A stretch of DNA of 64,000 bases from Candidatus Saccharimonadota bacterium (GCA_029288485.1 JARIHC010000005.1:1-64000); one strand, 5' to 3'; numbered from the stretch's first letter, positions 1 to 8,014 are shown. Notes: a model not told the origin generated them from the letters alone. Program-made: numbers and translations.

Positions 1-20
1 TCGTATTACTACGTATTTCA

Positions 21-146
21 CTACTTAATAATACCTTTATCTTCCTGTACAATTGCAGCCTTAGCAGCAACTTTATTTACAATCTCCATTGGTATTTCAA
101 GATTTGCCGATATGACAGCTAAGTCTGTTTTGGTTGTATGGTGCAC
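21..146 (-). CDS. Short hypothetical ORF or gene fragment downstream of tRNA-Gln
   Basis: An open frame on the minus strand ends at a TAG at 21-23 and stays open back to the tRNA-Gln 3' end near position 200. The nearest usable start in frame is a GTG at 144-146, giving 41 aa; an internal ATG gives about 22 aa. The predicted peptide is charged and ends in EDKGIIK. I do not recognise it. The open reading runs in frame into the tRNA end without an ATG, so it may be the tail of a broken gene left next to the tRNA. It could also be a chance ORF. Confidence 0.25.
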   Translation of the reverse strand: MHHTTKTDLAVISANLEIPMEIVNKVAAKAAIVQEDKGIIK

Positions 147-201
147 GGTAATAGACCTATCGTCCCAGTCATTAGGGCCGTCAAAGTCAGGTATAAGAAC
201 A

Positions 202-275
202 TGGCTAGGGTGGAGGGATTCGAACCCCCGATCACGGGACCAGAACCCGTTGCCTTACCGCTTGGCTAATCCCCA
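202..275 (-). tRNA. tRNA-Gln (anticodon CUG), CCA encoded
   Basis: The minus strand folds as a tRNA. The 5' acceptor strand begins TGGGGAT, the D arm contains AAGCGGTAA, the anticodon stem is ACGGG/CCCGT around the loop TTCTGGT, and the T arm has the loop TTCGAAT. This gives anticodon CTG (glutamine, CAG codons). Discriminator G is followed by an encoded CCA. The two acceptor pairs nearest the D arm do not pair (6-67 A-A, 7-66 T-C), while pairs 1-5 hold. That is unusual, but the rest of the cloverleaf is intact. The fold was read by eye. Confidence 0.9.
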
Positions 276-287
276 ATACAGAGGTTG

Positions 288-293
288 ATTATA
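288..293 (-). promoter_or_regulatory. -10 box of the tRNA-Gln promoter
   Basis: The minus strand has a perfect TATAAT 12 nt upstream of the first tRNA base, which puts transcription initiation a few bases before the mature 5' end. No strong -35 is visible. Confidence 0.55.
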
Positions 294-412
294 CCTAAAA
301 GGCAGAGATTTGAACAGAGAGGGAACGATTGATAGCCCGCTGTGTTTATTCTCTTTTTCCAAGCTAACAATCTTGTAATTTATATTTAATATTTGTTTTG
401 TATGCTAAAAGT

Positions 413-940
413 GTGAAAGATGAGCAAATAGTGTTGCTTGATGATCAGTGTAGGCCTGCTGGCGTGGCCCCAAAGCTGGCTTCGCATAATGCTCATACGC
501 CGCTGCATCTTGCTTTCTCTTGCTATCTTTTGAATCCGGCCGGCAAGCTGCTAATAACTAAACGAGCGGCCAGCAAAAAAGTGTGGCCGGGGGTGTGGAG
601 TAATAGCGTTTGTGGCCACCCTCTGCCAGGCGAGTCGCTGCCGGCAGCTATTTTCCGGCGCGTGCTGTTTGAGATCGGCATTTCTGACATAACTAAAATG
701 CGCGAAGTACTACCCGGTTACCGTTACCAATCGCCTTTATACAATGGTGTAAGGGAGAATGAACTTTGTCCAGTTTATGCGGCAGTTACTGCTCAAACGC
801 CTAAGTTAAATAAGGATGAAGTTTCTGACTGTCGCTGGGTAAGCTGGCCTCAATTAAGGTACGAAGTTAGCAAGAAGCCGGATAACTTTTCTTACTGGCT
901 AAAAGATCAATTGCCGCTTTTAACAGATAAGTTTAGCTAG
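413..940 (+). CDS. idi: Isopentenyl-diphosphate delta-isomerase, type I (Nudix fold)
   Basis: This enzyme interconverts IPP and DMAPP in isoprenoid synthesis. From the GTG at 413 the protein is 175 aa and begins KDEQIVLLDDQ, which lines up with the start of E. coli Idi (recalled, not searched). Family residues are present: the SNSVCGHP motif with catalytic Cys67, metal ligands His25, His32 and His69, and the ENE motif with Glu115 and Glu117. The Nudix-like helix (GES..AAIFRRVLFEIG) follows. A TTG at 398 would add five residues, but GTG 413 fits the family better and lies just after a TATGCT -10-like box. It stands alone; no other isoprenoid gene is in the window. Confidence 0.92.
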   Translation: MKDEQIVLLDDQCRPAGVAPKLASHNAHTPLHLAFSCYLLNPAGKLLITKRAASKKVWPGVWSNSVCGHPLPGESLPAAIFRRVLFEIGISDITKMREVLPGYRYQSPLYNGVRENELCPVYAAVTAQTPKLNKDEVSDCRWVSWPQLRYEVSKKPDNFSYWLKDQLPLLTDKFS

Positions 941-1562
941 TGCGGCGACCAGAGTCTAAGTACAGCCTGGCTGACGCCAGCAAAGCGCCGCAGTAGATAG
1001 CTGTGTTCCAGGTTGGGCCAAGTGATTTGGAACGCTGGATCTTACCAAAGGTAGTATCTACTAGTATAGGTCTCTGATCTTCACCTATTATGATGTTTGT
1101 ATTCCCCAGCACATTGAAGCCTTGCTGAATATTAGCAATATCTGGCATAAGCCCGGTTTCCTTGTATACTTGGCGACACTTGCGCAAAAAATCTCTCAGC
1201 TCATCTACCGGATTACTTGCTTTGTTAAGAAAGTCTGGTAAATGAACACCCTCTATAAAGGGCTGTGTTGTTACTACGTGAGCGCCTTTACCGTCAACTC
1301 TTTCAACTACGGCATAATTAGTAGGCGGCATGTGGTCGCCTACATGGTTTTCGAGGAGATTGTGCTCGCCTAACATGCTGTCTAGCAAATCATGAGGGTT
1401 GTCTGTTTGGCTCGTAACTTTAACTACCTGGTTACCTATTTTCCATGGGCGAGAATTAAAACCCCTAGCTAGAGGTTCGGGCGTGACTCCTTCAGGAATG
1501 TCTATACTAACAGCGTTCCAATTAAGATCCGGAAAATTTCCCTGTCTCAGTAACATATTCAA
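933..1562 (-). CDS. Hypothetical protein, possibly kinase-like fold
   Basis: A 209-aa cytoplasmic protein with no signal peptide or membrane segment. The C-terminal third has an arrangement like aminoglycoside-phosphotransferase-type kinases: a hydrophobic strand with Asn (FNVLGNTNIII) followed by RPILVDTTFG, where an Asp ends a strand. The classical HxDxxxxN loop is not clearly present, so an atypical or inactive kinase fold is only a guess. It converges on idi with an 8-nt overlap of the 3' ends. A second ATG two codons downstream is an equally possible start. Confidence 0.6.
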   Translation of the reverse strand: MNMLLRQGNFPDLNWNAVSIDIPEGVTPEPLARGFNSRPWKIGNQVVKVTSQTDNPHDLLDSMLGEHNLLENHVGDHMPPTNYAVVERVDGKGAHVVTTQPFIEGVHLPDFLNKASNPVDELRDFLRKCRQVYKETGLMPDIANIQQGFNVLGNTNIIIGEDQRPILVDTTFGKIQRSKSLGPTWNTAIYCGALLASARLYLDSGRRTS

Positions 1563-1608
1563 TATATAAAAGCACTTAGTCTTCCCAAAGTCAAATCAAA
1601 CACTAAGC

Positions 1609-1636
1609 TTGCGGCCCGCATTATGTGTGCTACAAT
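1609..1636 (+). promoter_or_regulatory. Promoter of the methionine/SAM operon
   Basis: TTGCGG (1609-1614) and TACAAT (1631-1636) are separated by 16 nt. The start of transcription would be near 1643, just ahead of the riboswitch. Confidence 0.5.
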
Positions 1637-1654
1637 GATAACGTTAACAATTTG

Positions 1655-1759
1655 AATATAAAGAGTGCGGTAAGAGATCTAGCTCGTTGACCCGCCGGCA
1701 ACCTGTCCGTTATAAACGGATGTTGGTGCTCCATCTAGCCCGCCTGGCGGGAAAGATAT
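1655..1759 (+). promoter_or_regulatory. SAM riboswitch (SAM-I/S-box type) controlling the methionine operon
   Basis: The leader carries the conserved S-box blocks in order: AAGAG (1660-1664), a P2 arm (GCGG 1667-1670 with CCGC), GGCAACC (1697-1703), a P3 hairpin (TCCGTT/AACGGA, 1705-1719), GGTGC (1725-1729), and a P4 hairpin CCCGC/GCGGG (1739-1751). The P2 loop and the J3/4 segment both contain CTAG, so the S-box pseudoknot can form. A short P1 pairs ATAT 1656-1659 with ATAT 1756-1759, and the second strand includes the A and T of the start codon at 1758. SAM binding would therefore hide the start codon, so translational repression is inferred. SAM-IV is a related alternative. Confidence 0.82.
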
Positions 1760-2810
1760 GAATCACTCCATGTCCTTTCGTGCTACAGGCAGAAAGGATA
1801 TTTTTTTGTCAGCAGAAATAACAAGTACTGTATGGGGAATCACTCCTTGGAGCGATGAACTTCTAAAAATTAGCGGCGATGTCGGGCGAGGCCGGGCACT
1901 TGAATCGGATTACTGGCAGCAATACTTAGATGATTTTCAAAACTACTGGGATGTCCTCGAAGTTTCTGGAATAACTTACAGAAATGGCGATTGGGGAGGT
2001 GGAACTAAAGATTACTTCCGTGAAACTGTAGAAAGTTCCTATGGTTTTGAGGAAGGCGTAGACGAAGCTCCAGTTACTAGAATATTTGACACTAATACCT
2101 TTTATCGCCAGCCGACTATCGCCGGTCCTCTGGGCCGAAAGTATGAGCTGTGGCATGAACCCTACCAAATTTGGGTAGAAAATGTTGTGCCGGCTATAGA
2201 TCATCCGACGGTTTTACAGCCGACTTTGCTATCTCCTTACGCATTTTCGAAACTCGCTAATCGTAGCGATAAGGTCAGCGAAGACACGGTACATAGATTT
2301 GTCGACGAGCTGTACAGCTCTTTATTAGATGAAATTAGTGATCAAAGGGCGGGGCACGTACTGTTTCACGAGCCATACGCTCCGTACTATCAAGTTGGTC
2401 CATCGGAAAGGGCGTGGCTAAGACACTCTATCGGCAGTCTGGCCCTAGATCATCCAAAACTAAAAGTTGGCTTATATTTTAGTTATGGTGACGCATCTGA
2501 ATTTATAGCGGATTTTGCTAAAGACGACAGACTGGACGCGCTTGGCTGCGATCTTCAAAAGACGCCTATAGAAAGTCTGCCGCGATTGCCGAATCATCGT
2601 TTCCTGGCGGGACTGGTGGATGGAGCTAACACGTTGCTTAAAAGTGATGATGAAATTCATGAGTCGCTTAAAATAACTGCTAATGCGATTAGAGCTCGAG
2701 AAGTATCAGTCACGCACACTGTCGACTTAGAGCATGTGCCGCGGGCCTATGCGATCGAAAAAATTAAACAGCTCGGGCGAATCGGGCAAGTAAAACTGGA
2801 GGAGCAATGA
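1758..2810 (+). CDS. MetE N-terminal-domain-like protein (methionine synthase family)
   Basis: A 350-aa barrel protein resembling the N-terminal half of cobalamin-independent methionine synthase or the separate MetE-N proteins of archaea. Matching segments are FDTNTFYR (residues ~110-117), LQPTLLSPYAFSKLA and HVLFHEPY. It lacks the zinc-binding HxC and PDCG motifs of the catalytic half, so on its own it should not transfer methyl groups. It is first in the operon directly behind the SAM riboswitch; the stop overlaps the next start as ATGA (2807-2810). A second in-frame ATG at 1770 is possible, but only the ATG at 1758 lies inside the riboswitch P1 helix. Confidence 0.75.
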   Translation: MNHSMSFRATGRKDIFLSAEITSTVWGITPWSDELLKISGDVGRGRALESDYWQQYLDDFQNYWDVLEVSGITYRNGDWGGGTKDYFRETVESSYGFEEGVDEAPVTRIFDTNTFYRQPTIAGPLGRKYELWHEPYQIWVENVVPAIDHPTVLQPTLLSPYAFSKLANRSDKVSEDTVHRFVDELYSSLLDEISDQRAGHVLFHEPYAPYYQVGPSERAWLRHSIGSLALDHPKLKVGLYFSYGDASEFIADFAKDDRLDALGCDLQKTPIESLPRLPNHRFLAGLVDGANTLLKSDDEIHESLKITANAIRAREVSVTHTVDLEHVPRAYAIEKIKQLGRIGQVKLEEQ

Positions 2811-3964
2811 GCGAGCTTTTACTAACTCAGGAAGTGGGCAGTTTAGCCAAGCCGGACTGGCGGGTGCAGCCCATAAATGGCCAGCCGGTTAGCGACACGC
2901 ACATTAGCCAAGCGGTCGGTTTGGCTGAACGCTTAGACATAGATACTGAAGAAACACTTTCAATTTTACAGTTTGCTCAGCAAGAAGGGCATAATCTAAG
3001 TGCAGATTCCGAGCAAGCAATTAAATTGCTGGCGGCTCGCTATGCTATTAGGCTGCAAGAAAAAGCCGGTTTGGATATTTTGTACGACGGCGAACAAGAC
3101 CGCCCAGAGATGTACCAAGATGCCGTCGAAAAAATTGCCGGCTTTGAGCCGCGCGGGCGCCTGCGCGCATTCGATAATAAATCGTTTTTAAAGTCAGCTA
3201 TTACAGCCCGGCCAGAGTTTGAAGAGCCGTGGTATGATAGCGAGTTTCTGCGAGCTCAACATCTGACGAGCAGGACGGTGAAAGTACCGATTACCGGTGC
3301 CTACACCATAGCCGACTGGTCGTTTGATGAATATTACCAAAAGAGGCAGCAAGATGGCGGCTTGGGTTTGCCGATTGGCGAGGCAAAGCGAGCCTTTGTC
3401 CTCGACCTGGCAGATAGGGTTATAAGGCCGGCAATCGCTTCACTTGTGGAAAGCGGCGCAGAGTGGGTGCAGATAGATGAGCCGGCCGCTACGACCAAAC
3501 CAGCCGAGGTGCCGCTATTCATAGAATCTTTTAATCGCTCAGTAGCTGGTCTGGCCGGCAAGTTTAGCGTACATATATGCTTTTCTGACTACTCGTTGCT
3601 TTTTCCGCACATCGAAGAACTCGAAAACTGCAGCCAGTTTTCTTTAGAGTTTGCTAATCGGGATAGCCGAGATCTAGGAGTAGATAAACACCACAGACCA
3701 GCTTACGAAATTTTGCATGGATTTAAACAGCACGCACCAGATACCGCTATTGGTCTAGGTGTTACAAGTGTTCACGATAACAGCGTGGAAGAGGTGGGGG
3801 TGGTTCGCGACCGCATCTTAAGAGCGGTTGATATAGTGGGCGATCCATCAAAAATTTATCCTTCGCCCGATTGCGGTCTAAGGACTCGGTCATGGGAAGT
3901 TGCTTACGACAAGCTGGTCGCGACTGTTGAAGGTACTCAGTTAGCTCGACAGGCTATTGAGTAG
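2807..3964 (+). CDS. Core methionine synthase (MetE C-terminal catalytic domain)
   Basis: A 385-aa protein equal to the catalytic half of MetE, which methylates homocysteine to methionine. The zinc ligands are all present: His256 and Cys258 (HIC), Glu281, and Cys356 (SPDCGLRTR). The VQIDEPA motif at 221-227 is also typical. Full-length MetE is about 750 aa with both halves fused; here the halves are separate genes, as in many archaea. Such core enzymes (described as MesA-MesD families) often do not use methyl-tetrahydrofolate, so the methyl donor is unknown. A GGAGGAG Shine-Dalgarno precedes the ATG, which overlaps the upstream stop. Confidence 0.85.
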   Translation: MSELLLTQEVGSLAKPDWRVQPINGQPVSDTHISQAVGLAERLDIDTEETLSILQFAQQEGHNLSADSEQAIKLLAARYAIRLQEKAGLDILYDGEQDRPEMYQDAVEKIAGFEPRGRLRAFDNKSFLKSAITARPEFEEPWYDSEFLRAQHLTSRTVKVPITGAYTIADWSFDEYYQKRQQDGGLGLPIGEAKRAFVLDLADRVIRPAIASLVESGAEWVQIDEPAATTKPAEVPLFIESFNRSVAGLAGKFSVHICFSDYSLLFPHIEELENCSQFSLEFANRDSRDLGVDKHHRPAYEILHGFKQHAPDTAIGLGVTSVHDNSVEEVGVVRDRILRAVDIVGDPSKIYPSPDCGLRTRSWEVAYDKLVATVEGTQLARQAIE

Positions 3965-3976
3965 AAAGGAGTATGG

Positions 3977-4645
3977 ATGTCAATTGAAAGTTATGCGCCA
4001 GCCGAGTTCGAGAGAACTTCGTTAGACGAAGCGCAAATTGCTGATCTAAATGATGAGTTTTCAGAACTTCTGCCAGTTGAGAGAATTGAAAAAGCAGCTG
4101 AACTGTTTGCAGGGCGCCTGGTGTTATCTAGCAGCTTTGGGCCGACCGCGCCGTTACTATTGAAGCTGACAGATGAGGCTGCTGCAGAGATTCCCGTCGT
4201 GACTATAAGGCATGGCCATGAAACTGATAGAACTTTGGAGTTAGCGGATTGGTACCAGGAAGCCTTTGGATTTGATCTAAAGGTCTACAAGGCACCGTAC
4301 TTCGAAATTCCACCAGAAGGAACGGAAGCATTCACGGAGTTTCAGCAGCAAGTAAAGATAGGACCTTTCAAAGACATGCTGAATCAATTGCGGCCACAAG
4401 CTTATTTGTCTGGTGCTATGCGTTGGCAAACTGACTGGCGTGCCGAGTTGCCGTTTGTTCAAGATAAAGGATCAGCGCTGGCGATTTATCCTCTGGCTGA
4501 TATAGATCCAGAAGCAGTCGACGATTTCTTTAACGAGACCGGGCTGCCCAGGAACAACGACTATTTTGATCCGGCCAAAGGCTCTGATCAAAAAAGTGAG
4601 TGTGGCCTCAATCTTGCCCGCTATGCGTTAGGAGCTGCGGCCTAA
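3977..4645 (+). CDS. CysH-like PAPS/APS reductase family protein
   Basis: A 222-aa protein of the adenine-nucleotide alpha-hydrolase fold. The SSSFG loop (~residues 51-55), an SGAMRWQTDWRA segment matching the SGLRR region, and a C-terminal ECGLN resembling the catalytic ECG(I/L)H of PAPS reductase are visible. The paired Cys of iron-sulfur APS reductases are absent. The segment that usually reads DTG is RHGHETD here, so substrate use may differ. No sulfate-activating genes lie in the window. It sits 12 nt after the methionine synthase gene (AAAGGAGTATGG Shine-Dalgarno), which suggests it feeds reduced sulfur or another methionine-related reaction. Confidence 0.7.
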   Translation: MSIESYAPAEFERTSLDEAQIADLNDEFSELLPVERIEKAAELFAGRLVLSSSFGPTAPLLLKLTDEAAAEIPVVTIRHGHETDRTLELADWYQEAFGFDLKVYKAPYFEIPPEGTEAFTEFQQQVKIGPFKDMLNQLRPQAYLSGAMRWQTDWRAELPFVQDKGSALAIYPLADIDPEAVDDFFNETGLPRNNDYFDPAKGSDQKSECGLNLARYALGAAA

Positions 4646-5814
4646 TGAAAAATATTAAGAAAAGTTCAGTTCCATGTTTTGACTCGGTCAACGAGTTTAA
4701 ACACGGATTGGCAATCAAAGAGCGGTTTGAGCCGATTGATTTATATCCGCGTGACGGCTGTGTGCTATTAACTGAAGTAGAAAAGCAGATTGCAAGACTT
4801 GCGGGAAATAATGGCGGTACTACCATATCTTATAGTTCTGGGATGACAGCAGTATGTAGCGCTATCGAGGTAGCGCTTAAATATGCTGGGTCTGAAATTC
4901 CAACACTGGCTTATTCTCGCGGACTCTATAAACAAACCAGAAAATATATAGAGCAACACGCAGGAAGGCGCGTACATATTATCGTATTTGATAGCGGCAG
5001 CAATGAAGATGTTTGGCGCATGCTTAATAAGGTGCGGCCTGATGTAGTAGTGACCGAGACTATATCGAACCATATTGACGCACCGGTTCTCGACACCAAG
5101 CACTTACTTGGTCTAGCTCGTTTGCGTCGTCGCATACCGACACTAGTGATAGACAATACTTTGCCGCTGTCGACAGGCTTGCCTATAGCTGCACAATTAC
5201 ACGAAACAGACCAAATAATCGTAGTAGAAAGCGGCACTAAGTCATATACCTACAACCAAGAACTCTTAGGCATTGCCTATACTAGGCATGATGAGCTTGG
5301 AAAATCTTTACTAGAACGCCGCCGAACAGTCGGCACGATTCCTAATGGCGCTAGTTTGCGGCGCATCGCTAAACTATTGCCTAAAACCAAAAAGGAATTT
5401 GATGAACGCAATAAGCGTTTGTTCAAACATACTGAAACTTTGGCGCATGCATTGCACGAAGGCGGTTTACCAGTTTCGCATCCGGCAGTTAGTACGCACC
5501 GCAATCATGCACTGTACAGGCGGAATTACCCGGTTGGAGGGACGCCGGTGTTTTATATAAAACCGTCCGTTAACTACTGCGAACTAGCCACCCAATTATG
5601 GAGGCACCCGGCAGTCAGGCGGCACGCTCGGCTAGGTCAAAGTTTCGGCTTTGACGAGACGCGTATTTTAATAGACGAAAACGCAGGCGCGATTAGGATA
5701 GCTGGCGGTGCGGAAAGTGACGTTGACGTATTGGCTTCGGCTCTCGTCGAGGTAGTTAAGTTCAATGAAGCTAAAGGAGGAGTTTATGCCAAAACAAGTT
5801 ACCAGGTTCGCTAG
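4645..5814 (+). CDS. Cys/Met-metabolism PLP-dependent enzyme (trans-sulfuration family)
   Basis: A 389-aa fold-type I PLP enzyme of the cystathionine gamma-synthase/O-acetylhomoserine sulfhydrylase/gamma-lyase group. The SSGMTA phosphate-binding loop (64-69), Asp170 (VIDN) that would contact the PLP ring nitrogen, and Lys199 in ESGTKSYTYN that would bind PLP are visible. The exact reaction cannot be told from sequence. In this operon, formation of homocysteine from an activated homoserine is the natural guess. The ATG at 4645 is preceded by AGGAG (4630-4634) and overlaps the upstream stop as TAATG. The 3' end overlaps metK by 29 nt. Confidence 0.8.
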   Translation: MKNIKKSSVPCFDSVNEFKHGLAIKERFEPIDLYPRDGCVLLTEVEKQIARLAGNNGGTTISYSSGMTAVCSAIEVALKYAGSEIPTLAYSRGLYKQTRKYIEQHAGRRVHIIVFDSGSNEDVWRMLNKVRPDVVVTETISNHIDAPVLDTKHLLGLARLRRRIPTLVIDNTLPLSTGLPIAAQLHETDQIIVVESGTKSYTYNQELLGIAYTRHDELGKSLLERRRTVGTIPNGASLRRIAKLLPKTKKEFDERNKRLFKHTETLAHALHEGGLPVSHPAVSTHRNHALYRRNYPVGGTPVFYIKPSVNYCELATQLWRHPAVRRHARLGQSFGFDETRILIDENAGAIRIAGGAESDVDVLASALVEVVKFNEAKGGVYAKTSYQVR

Positions 5815-6895
5815 TGAATCGGTTTGCGCTGGACATCCGGACAAGGTGGCCGATCAAATCAGCGACGCCATTTTAGACGCTGTGTTAGAGCAGGACCCTA
5901 AAGGCCGGACGGCTGTAGAGACGCTAGTCGGCCATGACCAAATTGTTCTAGCGGGCGAGATTAACACCACTGCCAAAATAGATGTCGAGAAGATTGCCCG
6001 TGATCAAGTGCGGCGGCTGGGCTATGTTGAGCCCGCATGGGGTTTTAGCTATAAATCGCCAGTTACTAATTATTTGCACCAACAATCAGGTGAAATTGCT
6101 ATGGGCGTAGACGACTTTGGCGCAGGCGATCAGGGACTAATGTTTGGCTATGCCTGCAAAGAAACGCCGGAGTTAATGCCGACTCCTATAATACTGGCTC
6201 ACAGTCTAACGAGAGCACTTGACGAAGCTCGTGAAACTGGCAAACTGCCTCACCTTAGGCCCGACGGCAAAGCCCAGGTGGTGGTTCGTTACGAAGATGG
6301 CCATCCGGTGGCCGTGGAGCATGTTACTATCGCGGTGCCGCATAACGAAAAGGTATCGTTAGAGCGTGTTCGGCAAGATGTCTACGACGCGATTATTACG
6401 CCGGTTCTCAAGCGCTACGGTTACAGCGTGGGCGTAAAAGATATTGTGGTTAATGGTACTGGGGTGTGGCATATGCCTGGACCATCATCCGATGCCGGCC
6501 TGACTGGCCGCAAAATAGTGGTCGACAGTTACGGCGGTTACGCCCGAGTCGGCGGCGGCGCTTTCAGCGGTAAAGATCCTAGCAAAGTGGATCGATCCGG
6601 GGCTTATGCTGCTCGTTATATCGCCAAAAACATTGTAGCTAACCGCTTGGCTGATAAAGCCGAGGTAGCGCTGGCTTACTACATTGGCGCCAAAGAGCCG
6701 GTGAATTTCACAGTCGAAACGTTCGGCACTGGTAAAAAACCACAAGCAGCGATAGACGATTATGCGCGCAAGCTACTAACTCCGTCGGTCAAGGCAATTG
6801 TGCAAAAGTTAGACCTACGAAGGCCAATTTATTTGCCGACCGCGGCCTATGGCCACTTTGGTCGCAAAGGAGTGCCCTGGGAGGAAGTAGTTTAG
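5786..6895 (+). CDS. metK: S-adenosylmethionine synthase
   Basis: Makes SAM from methionine and ATP. The 369-aa protein has the family signatures: GHPDK near the N-terminus (about residues 16-20), GAGDQGLMFGYA (~113-124) and GGGAFSGKDPSKVDRSGAY (~259-277). The start is the ATG at 5786 because AAAGGAGGAG lies just before it; an earlier in-frame ATG at 5765 would place that Shine-Dalgarno inside the gene. It is the last gene of the operon behind the SAM riboswitch, so the end product probably controls its own synthesis. Confidence 0.96.
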   Translation: MPKQVTRFASESVCAGHPDKVADQISDAILDAVLEQDPKGRTAVETLVGHDQIVLAGEINTTAKIDVEKIARDQVRRLGYVEPAWGFSYKSPVTNYLHQQSGEIAMGVDDFGAGDQGLMFGYACKETPELMPTPIILAHSLTRALDEARETGKLPHLRPDGKAQVVVRYEDGHPVAVEHVTIAVPHNEKVSLERVRQDVYDAIITPVLKRYGYSVGVKDIVVNGTGVWHMPGPSSDAGLTGRKIVVDSYGGYARVGGGAFSGKDPSKVDRSGAYAARYIAKNIVANRLADKAEVALAYYIGAKEPVNFTVETFGTGKKPQAAIDDYARKLLTPSVKAIVQKLDLRRPIYLPTAAYGHFGRKGVPWEEVV

Positions 6896-6897
6896 CG

Positions 6898-6903
6898 TAT
6901 AAT
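6898..6903 (+). promoter_or_regulatory. -10 box for leaderless K+ channel gene
   Basis: A perfect TATAAT ends exactly 6 nt before the ATG at 6910. It begins 3 nt after the metK stop codon at 6893-6895, so the two features are directly adjacent. Confidence 0.55.
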
Positions 6904-6909
6904 CTAAAC

Positions 6910-7215
6910 ATGGACCCTCGGCGCTATGATTTCAATTTTGATAAGTATGTTTTTCGTTATCTAGCTGCCGCAGCGGCTATTACTCTTGGTGTCGGTACTG
7001 TCGTTTACCACGTGGTGGAGAAATTCAGCTGGCTTAATGCTTACTATTTTAGCGTCATCACACTGACTACTGTTGGCTACGGCGACTTGTCGCCGCACAC
7101 TGTCTTAGGCAAATTATTTACGACCTTTTATATCTTAATCGGTGTCGGCATTATTACTACGTTTATAACTATGATGATTAGGCGACGCGGTAGCAAACTG
7201 CGCGAGAAGAAGTAA
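6910..7215 (+). CDS. Two-TM potassium channel
   Basis: A 101-aa membrane protein with one helix at ~15-36, a pore loop carrying the K+ selectivity filter TVGYGD (~56-61), and a second helix at ~72-92 ending in a basic tail. This is the minimal KcsA-like pore, and four copies would form a channel. There is no RCK or other regulatory domain. No Shine-Dalgarno is seen; TATAAT lies 6 nt before the ATG, so the mRNA is probably leaderless. It converges with the ABC permease gene, with one base between them. Confidence 0.92.
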   Translation: MDPRRYDFNFDKYVFRYLAAAAAITLGVGTVVYHVVEKFSWLNAYYFSVITLTTVGYGDLSPHTVLGKLFTTFYILIGVGIITTFITMMIRRRGSKLREKK

Positions 7216-7216
7216 C

Positions 7217-8014
7217 TCAGGCTATATCGCGGCGCCGGAATGCTATGTAGGATAAAATGCCGCAGCCAACAATAACTCCCAAGAAATATAATGCGCTGGT
7301 CCAATGATACGTTTGGCGCAAGATAGCTTCTGATTGGAAATAGTTAAAGGGAAAAGCGCGGCTTGGCCCGTGCAACCAATGCACAGTGCCAGCTAGCGAG
7401 CTTATAATATAACCGCCAAAACCTACGACCGTGGCAACGCCGATAGCAGCGCCTCGGGCTCGTCCGGTAGCAGACAACAAGAACGCAATAGCGCCTGTGG
7501 TGTAGGCAAGCAAGAAACAGTTGAAGGTAGTCAGCGCTACGGCTGATGCGGGCACGCTAGATAAATCAAACAAGTGCGCCGCAATTACCACAGTGATAAG
7601 CGAAATTAGCGATACCACCACCAAAACTCCAGTGCCAGCAATTATTTTAGCGAACAGTAATTTACTGCGTGAGACTGGCCGAGACAATAATAATTCTATG
7701 GTCAAATCTTGTTCTTCACGGGCAATTAGAGAGCTGCCAAGCGCTACAGCAAGCATTGTAAGTAGTAGTGGTAGCATCAGGAAGAAAATCTGGCTGTTGA
7801 GGTAACCAACCGGCGAAAAGAAATCGGCGCTGCCGCCAAATAACCCAAGCGCGGCTTTAGGCAAGCTTTCAAAACTTTTTTGCAGCTGCATTCCGGCATC
7901 CTTGAAACTAGGGTAAAAGACCAAAGTCAGTAAAATGAAGAAGGCGATGCCAATTGCCCACCACATGGTGCTCCAGCGGCGTTGCCAGAGTGTCCATTTG
8001 ATAATTGATCTCAT
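7217..8014 (-). CDS. ABC-2 type transporter permease
   Basis: A 265-aa integral membrane protein with about six hydrophobic helices, the first near residues 18-36. It pairs with the ATPase gene just upstream, and together they form an exporter of unknown substrate. The start is taken as the ATG at 8014 because it overlaps the ATPase stop as ATGA and has GGAGG six nt upstream; an ATG two codons earlier (8020) is the alternative. Sequence such as EEQDLTIELLLSRPVSRSKLL in the first cytoplasmic loop is typical of ABC-2 permeases. Confidence 0.88.
   Translation of the reverse strand: MRSIIKWTLWQRRWSTMWWAIGIAFFILLTLVFYPSFKDAGMQLQKSFESLPKAALGLFGGSADFFSPVGYLNSQIFFLMLPLLLTMLAVALGSSLIAREEQDLTIELLLSRPVSRSKLLFAKIIAGTGVLVVVSLISLITVVIAAHLFDLSSVPASAVALTTFNCFLLAYTTGAIAFLLSATGRARGAAIGVATVVGFGGYIISSLAGTVHWLHGPSRAFPFNYFQSEAILRQTYHWTSALYFLGVIVGCGILSYIAFRRRDIA

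Noticed and set aside
1758-3964. A single metE gene broken by a stop codon
   Set aside because: The two parts overlap by ATGA with a good Shine-Dalgarno for the second one, and separate MetE-N and MetE-core genes are a known arrangement. No frameshift repair is needed.
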